DNA of 64,000 nucleotides from Pyropia yezoensis (taxonomy: Eukaryota; Rhodophyta; Bangiophyceae; Bangiales; Bangiaceae). The stretch lies in assembly GCA_009829735.1 (NCBI GenBank), contig CM020620.1:21364020-21428019 (forward strand). Reading direction: 5' to 3'. Position numbers and translations under genes: made by a program. Positions 52,975 to 63,383 of this stretch are shown piece after piece (position 1 is the first letter of the stretch; each line of letters starts with the position of its first letter). The notes beneath the pieces were generated by a model. That model saw only the letters and a program-made list of their open reading frames with translations. It was not told where the DNA came from and did no database searches.

Positions 52975-54042
52975 TCACCACGCCAGCCGGCGGCGGTCAC
53001 GCCAAAAGCCGCCGCTCGGCACGTGCGACCCCCCCGCGGTGAGCCACAGGAGCCCCGCCGCGGCAGCGGCGGGCGGCCGGGCGCGCCCCGCGGCGGCCGC
53101 GTCGACCATCCGCGTCGCCACGTCGCCGGGGCAGACGGCGTTGACCCGCAGGGCGGCGGCGGCGCCACCCCCACCCCCACCCCGACCCCCACCCCCACCC
53201 CCACCCCCACCCCCACCCCCACCGCGGGCGGCGTGGCGCGCAGCGTAGCGGCCGGCGCGCGCCGCCAAGATGCGCACGTACGCGTTGAGGGCGGCCTTGG
53301 ACAGCCCATACGCCGGCTGGTCGCCGTGCACCAGCGACGACAGCGGGGTGGCGCCCGCCGCCACCGCCGCGACCGTCGCGTCGAGGGTGGTCAGCAGCGC
53401 ACGCTCCCACTCGTCGGGGGTGGCCAGGTCGCTGGCGGCTGCCGCCGCCGCCACCACCCCCGCCGCCCCCGCCGCCGCCCCCGCCGCCGCCAGGGGCTGC
53501 TGCCCCCCGCTGGCGGGCGGGTCCCCCCCCCCCCCCCCCCCCACCCCGCCTGCCGCGCCCACCACAGCCGCGGGGTCGGCGGTGGCGGCGGCCGCCTCGG
53601 CGGCCGACGCGGCGCCGTCGAGCGCCGCCCGCAGCGGCGACGCGAGGAACGCCAGCTCCCCATCCCCCGACGACACCACCACCAGCCGCGGCTGTGGCGC
53701 CCGGCACAGCGCCGGCAGCAGCGCCGCCGCCACCGCGCGGGTGGCGTAAAAGTTGGTGCGCAGCGCGGCGGCCAGGGCGGCCGCATCGGCGGCGGCACTA
53801 GCGTTACCGCCGCCGCCGCCGCCGCCAGCCTTGGGACAGACGCCCGCGTTGAGGACGGCCACGTCGAGGCCGCCGCCGCCGGCGGCCGCGTCGGCATCGA
53901 CGGTGGCGGCGAGCGCCGCCACGCTCCCCGCGTCGGTTACGTCCAGCACCCGCACGCGGGCGGTGGGTGGGAAGGGCCCGTCCCCGACCCCATCACCGTC
54001 GCCGCCGCCCCCGTCGTCCCAACCGCCCCCACCGCCCCCACT

Positions 54043-54092
<50 letters not shown>

Positions 54093-54387
54093 GGGCAGTG
54101 GCGGCGGCGGGAGCGCCCACCACGGGGGGGTGCCGCGTGCAGAGGAGCACCGCGTCGCCGCGGTCGGCGAGCGCCGCCGCCACCGCCAGGCCGAGGCCCC
54201 GGTTGGCACCCGTCACCAGCGACAGCCGCAGGGGCGGCGGCGCGGCGGCGGCGGTGACGGTGGCGGTGGCGGTAGTGGTGGCGGTTGTGGTGGCGGTGGC
54301 AGTGGCGGTAGTGGTGGGGGTGGCGGTGTCGGTGGTGATAGTGGTGGCGGTGGCGGGTGGGGGGGGGCGTGGCGTGGCGTGGGTCAT
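52975..54387 (-). CDS. Short-chain dehydrogenase/reductase (carbonyl-reductase-like)
   Basis: 470 residues from ACCATGACC at 54387. The first 50 are Thr/Ala repeats. The Rossmann motif Thr59-Gly-Ala-Asn-Arg-Gly-Leu-Gly66 is followed by a beta strand ending in Asp-Val-Thr, the Asn-Ala-Gly-Val motif, a Val-Val-Ser-Ser-Gly strand with the catalytic Ser, Tyr360-Gly-Leu-Ser-Lys364, and Asn-Ala-Val-Cys-Pro-Gly-Asp-Val. The order and the Asn-Arg-Gly-Leu-Gly variant resemble carbonyl reductase-type classical SDRs that use NADPH; the substrate is unknown. It is almost 200 residues longer than usual because of Gly runs near residues 105-125 and 375-395 and Ala-rich inserts between strands. Single exon. 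GTACTGTAC is 140 bases upstream. Confidence 0.82.
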
Positions 54388-54526
54388 GGTCGCGGGCGGC
54401 AGGGCAGCGGGGGTAAGGGCGCGGGGTGTGGGTGGGGAGGAGGTGCGCCTCGGGGGACGGGTCGACGACGGTGCCTGGTCACCGCCAATGAGCGATGAGG
54501 TTTTCACTGCAATAGGTATGTTGTAG

Positions 54527-54535
54527 GTACTGTAC
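54527..54535 (-). promoter_or_regulatory. GTACAGTAC palindrome upstream of dehydrogenase gene
   Basis: Reads GTACAGTACCTA on the minus strand and begins exactly 140 bases before the start at 54387, the same word and distance as at the carrier gene (25211). The function is inferred from this coincidence alone. Confidence 0.35.
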
Positions 54536-55071
54536 TTTTCACGGGTGGTCTCGCCGGAGGTAGTACAGTAGTGGTCCCCCCGCGCAGCGGCGGGGTTCGC
54601 CCACGCGATCCAAGACGGCGCAGGCACTCGGGAGGCGAACGGTTCGTTCTCCCTTGTCCTGGCTCGAGCCGGAAGAGCGCCGTCGACTGCACCTTCCGTC
54701 GCACCTTGGCGCGTGCACACCGCGGTGGCTACGTAGCTGGTGTCTCCCACGCAGGACCGTCTTCCGCACGGCCTGCGACGCCCACGCGCCCTGTCCCTTG
54801 GGTGCTTCCGCCTCACCCCCTCTTGTCCCCGCGGCCGCCGCTGTGGGTCGGTGGATCCTGCCTAGGAGCTGCGGTGGACGCCGCCTTTAGCTCCCCCACC
54901 AGCGACGGGCGAGCGGGCGTTCGCGCAGCGTGGGCGGGGACCCGCCGTCCCGGGGGGTGGACGGGGTTGGTGGACGGGGTTCCGAGCGTGTGTGTCTGCC
55001 AATCCCCCCCCCAACTCCCGCCCCCCGCGCGCTTGCGCGGCCATACCCGCCCGCCGCAGCCAGCCGCCGCG

Positions 55072-56687
55072 ATGGAGGTCCCGTCGCTGTGCAAGAGACG
55101 GCGTGCGCCCATTGATGACGCCCTGGACAAGGTCCGGCCGCCGCAGGGTCCCGTTGAGGTGGGCCTGTTGGACCTACCAGACGAGCTGCTGCGTGGCATT
55201 GCGGCGCAGGTGTTTTTTTTTTCGTCCACGGCGAGCTTCGTGCGAATCCCTTTCGACGCTGGCTGCTCGTCTGCCGGCGGCTTGCTGTGGTGGGCTACAG
55301 CGCCCTGGAGCGCATCACCATCACGCCCCAGCTGACTTTTGGCGTTCGCTCGTTTCCCTCTTCTTCGTCGGCAGTGGACTGGCTCGTGTCTGCGCCAGGC
55401 CAGCAAATGGAACGACGGCTGGCGTCCCTGTCTGCTTTCTTGGGTCACATGCATCTCGTACGCCACATGGTGCTGGACCAGACAGCCCATTATCGACCCG
55501 ATGATCCCGGCCGACGGGACGCGTACCGCCTCTGGTGGGACATGGTGTTGCCCGCCCTGTCGCGCCTGCCAATCCGCTCGCTATCAGCTGGTGAAGGGGC
55601 TGTGTCAGCGCTGGTCGACGCACCGATTGGCACTGTGCCCCTGCGGCATCTCAAGCTTCTACCTATGTGCCACTCTGATAGAGAGCACTGGCGAGGAGCC
55701 CTATCGGTGCTGACGCGGCATCAGCAGTCGCTTGAACGTCTGGTGGTGGACGCTTTCTGCTCGGCGCCGATTGCAGAGGGCGGTGGCGAACCGTGGTCTG
55801 TTGCGTCCCTGTTTGGTCCTGTTGGCGGCCTGCCCGCGCTGACGGCGCTGACTCTGTGTTGCCCGTTGACCACTGCGATTGCCAAGTCGGTGGCCGCTGC
55901 GTGTCCGGCTCTGGAGTCTTTGACACTAAAACAAGATATATATGGAGAGCATGATGAGGGGGTGTTGGGGTGCTGGAAGTACCCCGAAGCGCTCCCCCGT
56001 CTATCGTCGCTGCATGTTCGTTCTGGATGCTCGTTTGCATCTCTTAACGACGACACCGGCTTTTCTCGCTTGATGCGTGGTCGTCGCCTGCGCCAACTGA
56101 CCGTGGGAGAAGAATAGCGCGCTGGGTATTTTCCACGTTACCCACGTGACCTTTCTGCGGACTTCCTCGAGGCCGCCGCTGCGCTTCCAGTGGAGCTCAT
56201 CATCCGCGGCCTGTATGTCTGCAGTGACGCATGGCTGGAGCGACTGGTAAACGGCCCCCCAGATTCGGCGGCCCTGCATGGCCTGGCACTTCCGGTAGCA
56301 AACGCGTGGCCCACAACCCCGTTGTTGCTGTCGCGCCTGACGGGGCTGACGCGCCTGGTGGTGCGAATAAGTGGTAATCTCAGGTTTGTAAAGTGGCCTA
56401 GCTTGCCAAGCCTGGAGATGCTCCACTTAATTCACGATGTCAAGCAAGAATGCCCGGGCTGGGGGGCGTCTCTTCTGGCGGCACTGGCGGCGTCGCCCAC
56501 GCGACACTCCCTCCAGGTGCTGCGCCTGAGAGGCCTCGACTGCGAGAGCGATGTCGACGCGACCGTGTCCGCGACAGCGCCGCAGATGACTGCGCTTCGC
56601 CGGTTGACAATGGATGGGGTGGAGTGGACGCTTGCGCGTGGTACCATCGTGGGTAGGTGGCCACGGTTGGCAGAGCACGAGGCATGA
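55072..56687 (+). pseudogene. F-box/LRR-like gene with broken frame
   Basis: Starts at GCGATGGAG (55072). Residues about 32-45 read Leu-Leu-Asp-Leu-Pro-Asp-Glu-Leu-Leu-Arg-Gly-Ile, the first half of an F-box. A run of ten T at 55212-55221 shifts the frame. The second F-box half (Arg-Trp-Leu-Leu-Val-Cys-Arg-Arg-Leu) then lies in a different frame, which continues to 56117 with Leu-rich repeats such as Leu-Pro-Ala-Leu-Thr-Ala-Leu-Thr-Leu. A TAG at 56115-56117 interrupts that frame, and the same frame stays open to 56687 with more LRR-like units. F-box proteins choose targets for SCF ubiquitin ligases. One homopolymer shift and one stop suggest a young pseudogene, but sequencing error plus an unseen intron is possible. 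Confidence 0.55.
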
Positions 56688-57741
56688 AGCCACCCGCCTG
56701 ATGAGTCAATGGCTGTACAGATGCGCCGAGTAGTTGACACGTGATCACCAGCAGAATGTGATGATGGCTGGACTCTACTTTGTTTTCTTGCATCCAGTCG
56801 CAAGGAGTATCGCCTTCCGAAGACGCGCGTCGCATGTCGCATGGATGGTGCTCGTCTGTGCCGGAAGCGCACGACCCTCAGCTTCCTTGCGGTACCAGCA
56901 GAACAACGTGCGGACTTGTGCAACTGGCAGCTGGAAGCGTAAAGCAACAAAAGTGCTCAAAATCGGCGTCCTTCATGCCCTGAGAGGGGGTTGCAAATTC
57001 TTGCGCAAGCGGAATACACCCGGGGTGCAAGAAATCCGTGGTGCCCCTTGAGACCCCACTGCGCTGGTGGCAGAGCACGGCGGGCGTAGGACCCGGGGAC
57101 ACGTCCAAGCTCCCCGTCAACCGAGGCTCCTCCGCGAATGGCGGGATGCGGAAGGGGGGGCGGGTGCGGTCGCGCGCACTGCCGCAATGCCACTACACCG
57201 GCCTTTCCCACTGCTACCGCTGGCTGGCGTGCCAGCCCAATGTGGTGGACACTATCAGCTCGGGTTTCAGCTCATTCTTGTGCACGTACGGCACGCAGTG
57301 TATGTGCTGGGTGTCTGTACATGCAGAGTACAGATCTGTCTATCGGCCACCGCGGGGGGGCGGGACGGTGTCCGTTGGCACGAGCCGGTGGCCACGGCGG
57401 ACGGCCGGGACGGGCTGGAGCGCGCGTGTGTAGGGCCGGCCACGGGGGCGTCACGCCTGGTGTGCAGGGCCCCCCAGCGGGTGCGGCGGCCGCCGCTGAC
57501 TGACGGGGGCCGGGGCGGCCGCCGCCGCTCGGCCACGTCTGCCAGCGGCGTGGGCGTCGACCTCTCCACCGCAGCCGCCACCGCGGCCGCCGCCTTTGGC
57601 TGGTCGTGGCGGTCGCGGCTCGTCGACGACCGAGCAAAAAGGAGACACGCGGTCCACCCGCACCCGCCGGGCGCTCTGTAGGTATGAGGGAACGACGGGG
57701 AGCGCCTGCTCCCCGCGCATCACCCCGCAGAGGCGGGCTGC
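56688..57741. other. Intergenic region, no supported gene
   Basis: A plus-strand frame at 57067-57681 and minus-strand frames at 57272-57856 overlap, and neither shows a family signature. Composition is moderate until 57340 and then GC-rich. Confidence 0.35.
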
Positions 57742-59358
57742 TTAGAGGCCGAGGCCTCCCCCCCCACCCTCCTCCGCGGGCACCGCCTCGAACGTCCGCT
57801 CCACCGCCACGTCCAGCCGCCGCGTCAGCACCGCTGCGACGGTAGCGTACGCCCACGGCACGAGCGCCGCCTCTGTCGCCCAGTACACGCCACGGTGCAG
57901 CAGCAGGCGGCAGAGGCGCGCCGCCGCGGCGGGCGCGGCAGGGGGCCCCGCGGCGGGGGGCCCACGCGGCGATGCCCCCGCGGGGGGACCCCCCCCGCCA
58001 GGGCTGTCGCCCCCACCGCCCCCGCCGCCGCCCGGCGCACCCCCGCCGTCGTCGCCGCCGACGGCGTCGCCGGCACGCCGTTCATTACCCCCTTCGCCGT
58101 CCCCTCCCCCCTCCTCCCCCCCTCCGCTCCCCCACCCGTCGCCGACGACGGTCATGAACTGCACTGGCGCCCGGGGCGTCATAGCAAGCACCACGTGCAG
58201 CCGCCGCGGCGCGTAGAGGTCCGCCGCCGTCACGAGCGCGGCGGCCACCTCGGCCGTCGCCGCCGCGTCGGCGGCCGCGTCGGCCCACACCGGCCGGTCG
58301 CCCCACGCGAGGCGGACAGGGCGGCAGGCAGCCCCGCGGCGTCCGCCGCCGCCGCCGGCCGGGCCGTCGCCCCCCACCGCCGCTGCGAGCGCGGCGGTCG
58401 CCGCGGCGGCCGCCGCAGCAGGGCGCCCGCGCCCATCGTCGGCGGCAGCGGCACCCCCGCCGCCCCCTAGTCCGTGACGGTAGCGTACGCTGCGCAGGCG
58501 GAGGCGCCACTGCGCCACACACACGTCGCGTAGCGAAGAGGAGCCGTGCAAGTAACTGCGACTGGTCATGGTGCGGCGCTCCAGCACAGAGACGGTGAGG
58601 CACAGCGACGGCCGCGCGTCGCGGCCGACGCGCGTCGCGGCGGCGGCCATGGCGGCGGCCGCGATCGGGGGGCCCACCCACACCCGCGCCCACCTCAGCG
58701 ACGGGAGCGCGCCCGACAGGTAGCGCACGCGGAGGGCCCAGGCGGCGGCGACGGCGGCCGCCGTCGCCACGACCCCGCCGGGCGAGGCGCGGCCGCTGCC
58801 CCTCAGGGCAGCAACCCCAATGAGGACGGCAATCCCACACCCAAGAGTCGAAATAAGTGTCCCAACGCCCACAAAGATGGCCGCGACGCCGGGCGCCAGC
58901 CCGCCGGCAGACGCGTGGAGGTAGGCGCCGCGGGTGGCCCAAAAAGAGAGTAGCAGGGTGGCCCCGAAGGCCAGCCGGATGGCCTCGATGGACGGGTCCC
59001 CCGCCAAGGTGACCACCGGGACGCTCATGTGTAGCAGCGGGACGACTGCTACGACCACCGTCACCGCCGTGGCCATCCAGTGGGGCGGCGGGAGGAGCGG
59101 CGCGTCGGCAGCAGCGGCGGCCGCGAACGCGCCCATCACCTCCGCCGCCGTCGGTGGTGGCGGCGCCTCCAGCACCCACCCCGACCACGTCAGTGGGACG
59201 GGGAGGTTTGGTGCGTCCCAGCTGGGACCCGTCCAGGTGCCCCAGGGGGGGCGCGGCAGGCCGACGGGTGCGCGGGTGCCGACGGGGGGAGGGGGCGGGG
59301 GGGGGGCACCGGCGTCTCGGCGTTGGACCGCTGCCCCCGCCACCCCCGTCGCCGTCAT
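57742..59358 (-). CDS. Multi-pass membrane protein of unknown function
   Basis: 538 residues from GTCATGACG at 59358. After a Pro/Trp-rich N-terminus there are about five hydrophobic helices at residues 94-118, 124-142, 156-185, 194-212 and 226-241. A soluble part follows, containing Ser-Val-Leu-Glu-Arg-Arg-Thr and later Leu-Tyr-Ala-Pro-Arg-Arg-Leu-His-Val-Val-Leu. A Gly-rich stretch leads to a possible last helix near residues 495-515. Helix 3 has repeated Gly-x-Gly spacing. No transporter or enzyme signature was recognised. Ala runs mark loops. Single exon, tail-to-tail with nothing recognisable. Confidence 0.5.
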   Translation of the reverse strand: MTATGVAGAAVQRRDAGAPPPPPPPVGTRAPVGLPRPPWGTWTGPSWDAPNLPVPLTWSGWVLEAPPPPTAAEVMGAFAAAAAADAPLLPPPHWMATAVTVVVAVVPLLHMSVPVVTLAGDPSIEAIRLAFGATLLLSFWATRGAYLHASAGGLAPGVAAIFVGVGTLISTLGCGIAVLIGVAALRGSGRASPGGVVATAAAVAAAWALRVRYLSGALPSLRWARVWVGPPIAAAAMAAAATRVGRDARPSLCLTVSVLERRTMTSRSYLHGSSSLRDVCVAQWRLRLRSVRYRHGLGGGGGAAAADDGRGRPAAAAAAATAALAAAVGGDGPAGGGGGRRGAACRPVRLAWGDRPVWADAAADAAATAEVAAALVTAADLYAPRRLHVVLAMTPRAPVQFMTVVGDGWGSGGGEEGGGDGEGGNERRAGDAVGGDDGGGAPGGGGGGGGDSPGGGGPPAGASPRGPPAAGPPAAPAAAARLCRLLLHRGVYWATEAALVPWAYATVAAVLTRRLDVAVERTFEAVPAEEGGGGGLGL

Positions 59359-60180
59359 TGGCCGGGGGGGTACCCCTGGCGGCGGGACCCAGACCGTCAG
59401 AAAATGCTGCCACTCGAACGGGGGCCCGGATCGTTGAAGCTGCGACCAGTCCCCGTTCTCCGGCGTTGAGTAACTGTTAGAGTGTTCGCTGAGCCCTGTT
59501 CACCCTAGCAAGGGCGAACAGTAGCGGCTCTCGATGAGCGTTGCTAGGGGCGATGGGGGACCTGTCAACCATCGCGGGCGCACGGTTGGAAGCTTTACCG
59601 CGATCTGAGCAGCCACTCACAGCACGTCGAGGACGGGGTGCGGCAGCGACTTACAAGGACTGTATTACTCCATGCAACTTTAAAATGAAGTATATCAGTG
59701 TACTTGGGCAGCAAAGCTACTCTATCCCGAGTTAAGGTGATTGTGAACTGTGATCGTGCGAACCCTCGTAATCGTAGGGTTGGTGTAAGAGGTAGGCTAC
59801 TGTGGGGCAACCGGGGCTACTGTGGGGCAACTGGGGCTACTACGAGGCAACCGGGGCTACTGTCCAGAATTGGGGCTACCGTGTAAAATGGAATATATTC
59901 CATGGTCGCATCGCCCGATACTCTGCTTGGACCGATCGTTCCCTGCGGCTGTTGGGCTTTGCTGCACTCGCCTTCGCCCGTGGGACCGGTACCACTGCAC
60001 AGCGGTGCGGTTCCCTGGGGGAAATCGACTTCGCCATGAACGGCTCCTCTGGCGGCGCGTGGTTCTTGGTCGTTGGGTGTCAGACAGGCGCTCCACCGTG
60101 CGGCGCCGCGCACGTGAGGGCCGGCTTGTATGCTCGGCGTGAGCGCCCGCCGCGTGCGAGAGAAGGTGTTGTGAGTTTTC
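59359..60180. other. Intergenic region with a short tandem repeat
   Basis: No gene supported. It contains moderate-GC sequence, the 20-bp tandem repeat at 59795-59873 and the leader of the gene at 60181. Confidence 0.4.
59795..59873. repeat. 20-bp tandem repeat, four units
   Basis: Units GGCTACTGTGGGGCAACCGG, with one to several changes, start at 59795, 59815, 59835 and 59855. The last unit is diverged and one base shorter. Confidence 0.8.
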
Positions 60181-63100
60181 ATGGCGGAGTCGCTGGGGGA
60201 TGTGGCCTCCTCGTTGGCGGCGCTCGGGTTCGGATCGCACTCCGCCGTCCTCTGTGCCGCCAGGGTCCTCCATTACTCTGCTCAATTGCTTTATGACGCC
60301 GGATGTGGAGACCTTGTTGTTGCAGTTGTTGTGGGCAAGCGCGACAGCACCAACGGGGTCCTTCTATACGGTGGGCCGCCGCGGTCTGTCTCTGTGGGAC
60401 CCTCGTTGATGGCCAACTTGTCCACTTCCGTCCGTTTGATGCTGAGCAGCCTTCGAGCTATTGCGAGCTGTCCGGAACGAGCGCCCCCCGCCCACCAGTT
60501 GCTAGATACCTTTTCCCAGCGTACACCTCACTCCCCTACTCCTGCCGCCCCCGCCGCTCCCTTGAGGCCTTCCTGGGTGCCTCCAAATGATGATGACGGG
60601 AGTTGGAACGAGGACAACCCTTCCGGCGCTTTGAGCCTCCCTGCGTCACCCTCTCTCCCTGCGTCCACCCCATCGGGAATTGTGCCTGGACCGACCGCTT
60701 TGCGGCCCCCACTGCCCTCGTCTGGAGGCGTCCCGCCTTCGGCTGTCGCGCCAAGTTTGGGTATCGCGGGGGCGGGGGCGGGGCGAGGGGGTTCGGCGGC
60801 GAGTGCGGCGAGTGGGGACTTGGCGGAGAGTGCCGGGCGGGGTGAATTGGTGGCGGGGGCAATGCGGCGCGGTTTGGCGGCTGGCAGGGGACGAGGTGTG
60901 TCGGCTGACGTGGTTGACGGCGACCAGCAGAACCTTTCATCGCCGAGCATGGTGCTTGACACGGTGCCTGGGCTCCTGGACATCCCGGACATGATTGGCT
61001 CTGCGGCGGAGGAGGCCAAGCTGACATTGCGGCCGCTCAACCAGATCTTCATACCCGACGACGTCACGTCGAGCGTGCTGCGGCAGCTGCGCACGTATTA
61101 CGATTCTGACAAGTGGCTGTTGCGGCGCTGGGCGCCGCTCCTCAAGCACGCGTGCACCTTGCTCATTGCCAAGAAGACGGCTCCCGGCAAGAAGGCAATT
61201 ACCATCGGGTCGTACAGGTCGATGACGCCCAAGGTGTGCTTCAACGCCATTGTCACCTTCACCGACGGATTGTGCAAGCGTGTCGCGGAGCGGCCCATGC
61301 TGGACAAGACATCCCACGTCAACGAGACCGCGTACTTTGCAGTGATCCTCGTCATGGCGTACCAGGAGCAGACGTTCTACCTGTGGCTGATTGAGCAGTT
61401 CGCCCACGGCGCCGTTTGCGCCACGGGGCGGAAGAGAAAGGCGCCGCTCTTGGCTGCCGGCGAAGACGCTGCAGCTGGCGCGGTGGAGGGCAGTGGCCCG
61501 TCTCGTGGCGGCGCCGCGGCAGCGGAGCGTGGTGATCCGGCTCGTGGCGGGTGTGGGACAGAGGGGCGCGGTGGCTCGGTGAGTGGTGGTGCTGGGGCAG
61601 AGGAGGCTGGACGCTTGGCGCATGTCGCCGCTGACGCGACGAGGGGCGGTGGTCCGGCGTGTGGTGGCTCTGCCGCTGTCGGGGGCGATCACCAGGCGCG
61701 TGGCAGCTCTGCAACGGGGGGGGGCGATGACCAGGCGCGTGGCGGATCTACCCCGGGCGGGGGCGAGGACCCGGAGCGTGGCGGCTCTGGCGCGGAACGG
61801 GGTGGTGGCCGAGCGAGTGAGGCTGGAAGGGATGGAGTTGGCGGGGCGCCTTCTGGTGCTGCAGCTGGCGAGGCGGCGGTAGTTCCCCCGTCGAGTGTCG
61901 CACAGGCGGTGAATTCTCGGCGCTCCTGTGCGCAGCTCATGCGTGAGCAGTGCGTCTCGGCAACCATTTACAACTCACCAAGCATGGAGCTGTTATTGAG
62001 GGACCACAAGGCTGTCGCAGTGGGGCTGTGTGACCCATCTGCAACGTGCGCACCTGATGGGTACGAACTCGGCAACACTGATGTATTTGTGCACGGCGGC
62101 GCAGAAGTGGTACGTGGATGCGGGGGATTGGCATATCCCGGCAACTGTAGCGACTCTTCGTCGCAGCGGCGGACGCTGCAGGCAGTTTGCGTGTCACCGT
62201 TCACTTGGGAGCTGTCCCACATAGCGTACGTGAGTTTCTTGAACATCACCCTTGACCATGCCAACCTTTTATTTCTTTTGCTTTCTGGTTGTGTGCGAAG
62301 TGGGGGGGAGAGGAGGAGGTGACGGCGCCGCCATCACCGGCGCCGGCGAGGAGGACACCTGGAGGTGGCCTCCATGGGGGTGGTTCCGGCCATGACGCCT
62401 GGCGGGGGGGTGCGGAATGGTGTGGCACCCCCCCCCCCCTCAAGGCGCCGCACGGCCATCAGCGGCGGCAGCATGGCGGAGCCCACGAGGGAAGCCGTGC
62501 CATGCACAAGCGGCGGTGGGCGGTCAGATGGGCTGCGCCGTCACGGCGACATGCGGGTGGCGTCGGGGAGCGGGCGGCGGCGGCAGCGTCTGGCGGCGGG
62601 TGACAGGCGCAGAGGGATTTTATCGCGTTGGCGCACCGGCACGGGGACAGCGGCCGCAGCGCCCCCCGCGAGCCCCCCTGTGCGCCTCTCCGCGCAGTGA
62701 CTACCGTGGGGTGCGGCGGCTGTGGCGGTGTTTTCTCGTCGCTGCCAGCCTGTGCGCACGGCCACCTGCAATGGCGCCACATCGGTGTAGCCCACCGTTG
62801 TTGCCACAGCCGCCTCACCCGACATTGGTGGTGGCCACTGTGACCGGCTGGGTGTCCTTTGAGGGTGGGGCGGGACCATGGGGGAGGGGCAGCGGCGGCA
62901 GGTGACCCTGTACGGACGATTGACTGACTTTCTGCCTGCGCTGTTGCGTTGCCCGATATGCAGTCCTCGAGTTGAGTTGTGGGATCGCATACCAGGTGCA
63001 CGACGCTCCCGTCTGCTGGGCACGGGACTTGTGTGGCGACGTGCCCGCCCGTCTGTCATTGAGTCGCTGCGTCACGCGGCCTTGTCGGCTTTGCGCGTAT

Positions 63101-63327
63101 TTGAGGTTTTTGCTGTGCGTGTTGGTCCAGGCCAGGCAGAGCGACGCTATCCTTTTACTGCCCTGCTGTATCAGAGCTCTGCCTTCAAGCACCTGGTGGG
63201 TGCCCACTTTCCTGACCGCATTGTTGCCAAGCTTATGCGAGATGTTGGTGCGTGCGGCGAACATACCCCATTGTCCAGACAGGTCGTGCTTTGGCAGGCT
63301 GCTTTCGTGAGGTTGTGTGACCGATAG
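60181..63327 (+). CDS. Unknown low-complexity protein, probably two exons
   Basis: The ATG at 60181 (TTCATGGCG) opens a frame to 62322. A strong donor, TAC|GTGAGT at 62230, suggests instead that exon 1 ends at 62229 (683 codons). The acceptor GGCGGCAG at 62901 would join in phase 0 to a frame ending at 63327, giving 824 residues; the intron (672 bp) is my proposal. Residues 1-100 are mixed. Residues 285-420 are folded and helical (Leu-Asn-Gln-Ile-Phe-Ile-Pro-Asp-Asp, later Thr-Ala-Tyr-Phe-Ala-Val-Ile-Leu). Residues 430-570 are degenerate Gly/Arg/Asp repeats. The proposed second exon has Cys-Pro-Ile-Cys and a helical end. The balanced codon use resembles the transposon genes more than the neighbouring host genes. 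No family recognised. Confidence 0.45.
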
Positions 63328-63383
63328 TGCGGGTGGTTGAGGGCTAGGTTGATCAACTTCGATGAAAGATGCTGTTTCGTTTA

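Noticed and set aside
51706-54498. Very long plus-strand open frame of 930 codons
   Set aside because: It runs antisense through the dehydrogenase and a lysyl oxidase exon and codes for Arg/Gly/Pro runs without domains; an artefact of high GC.
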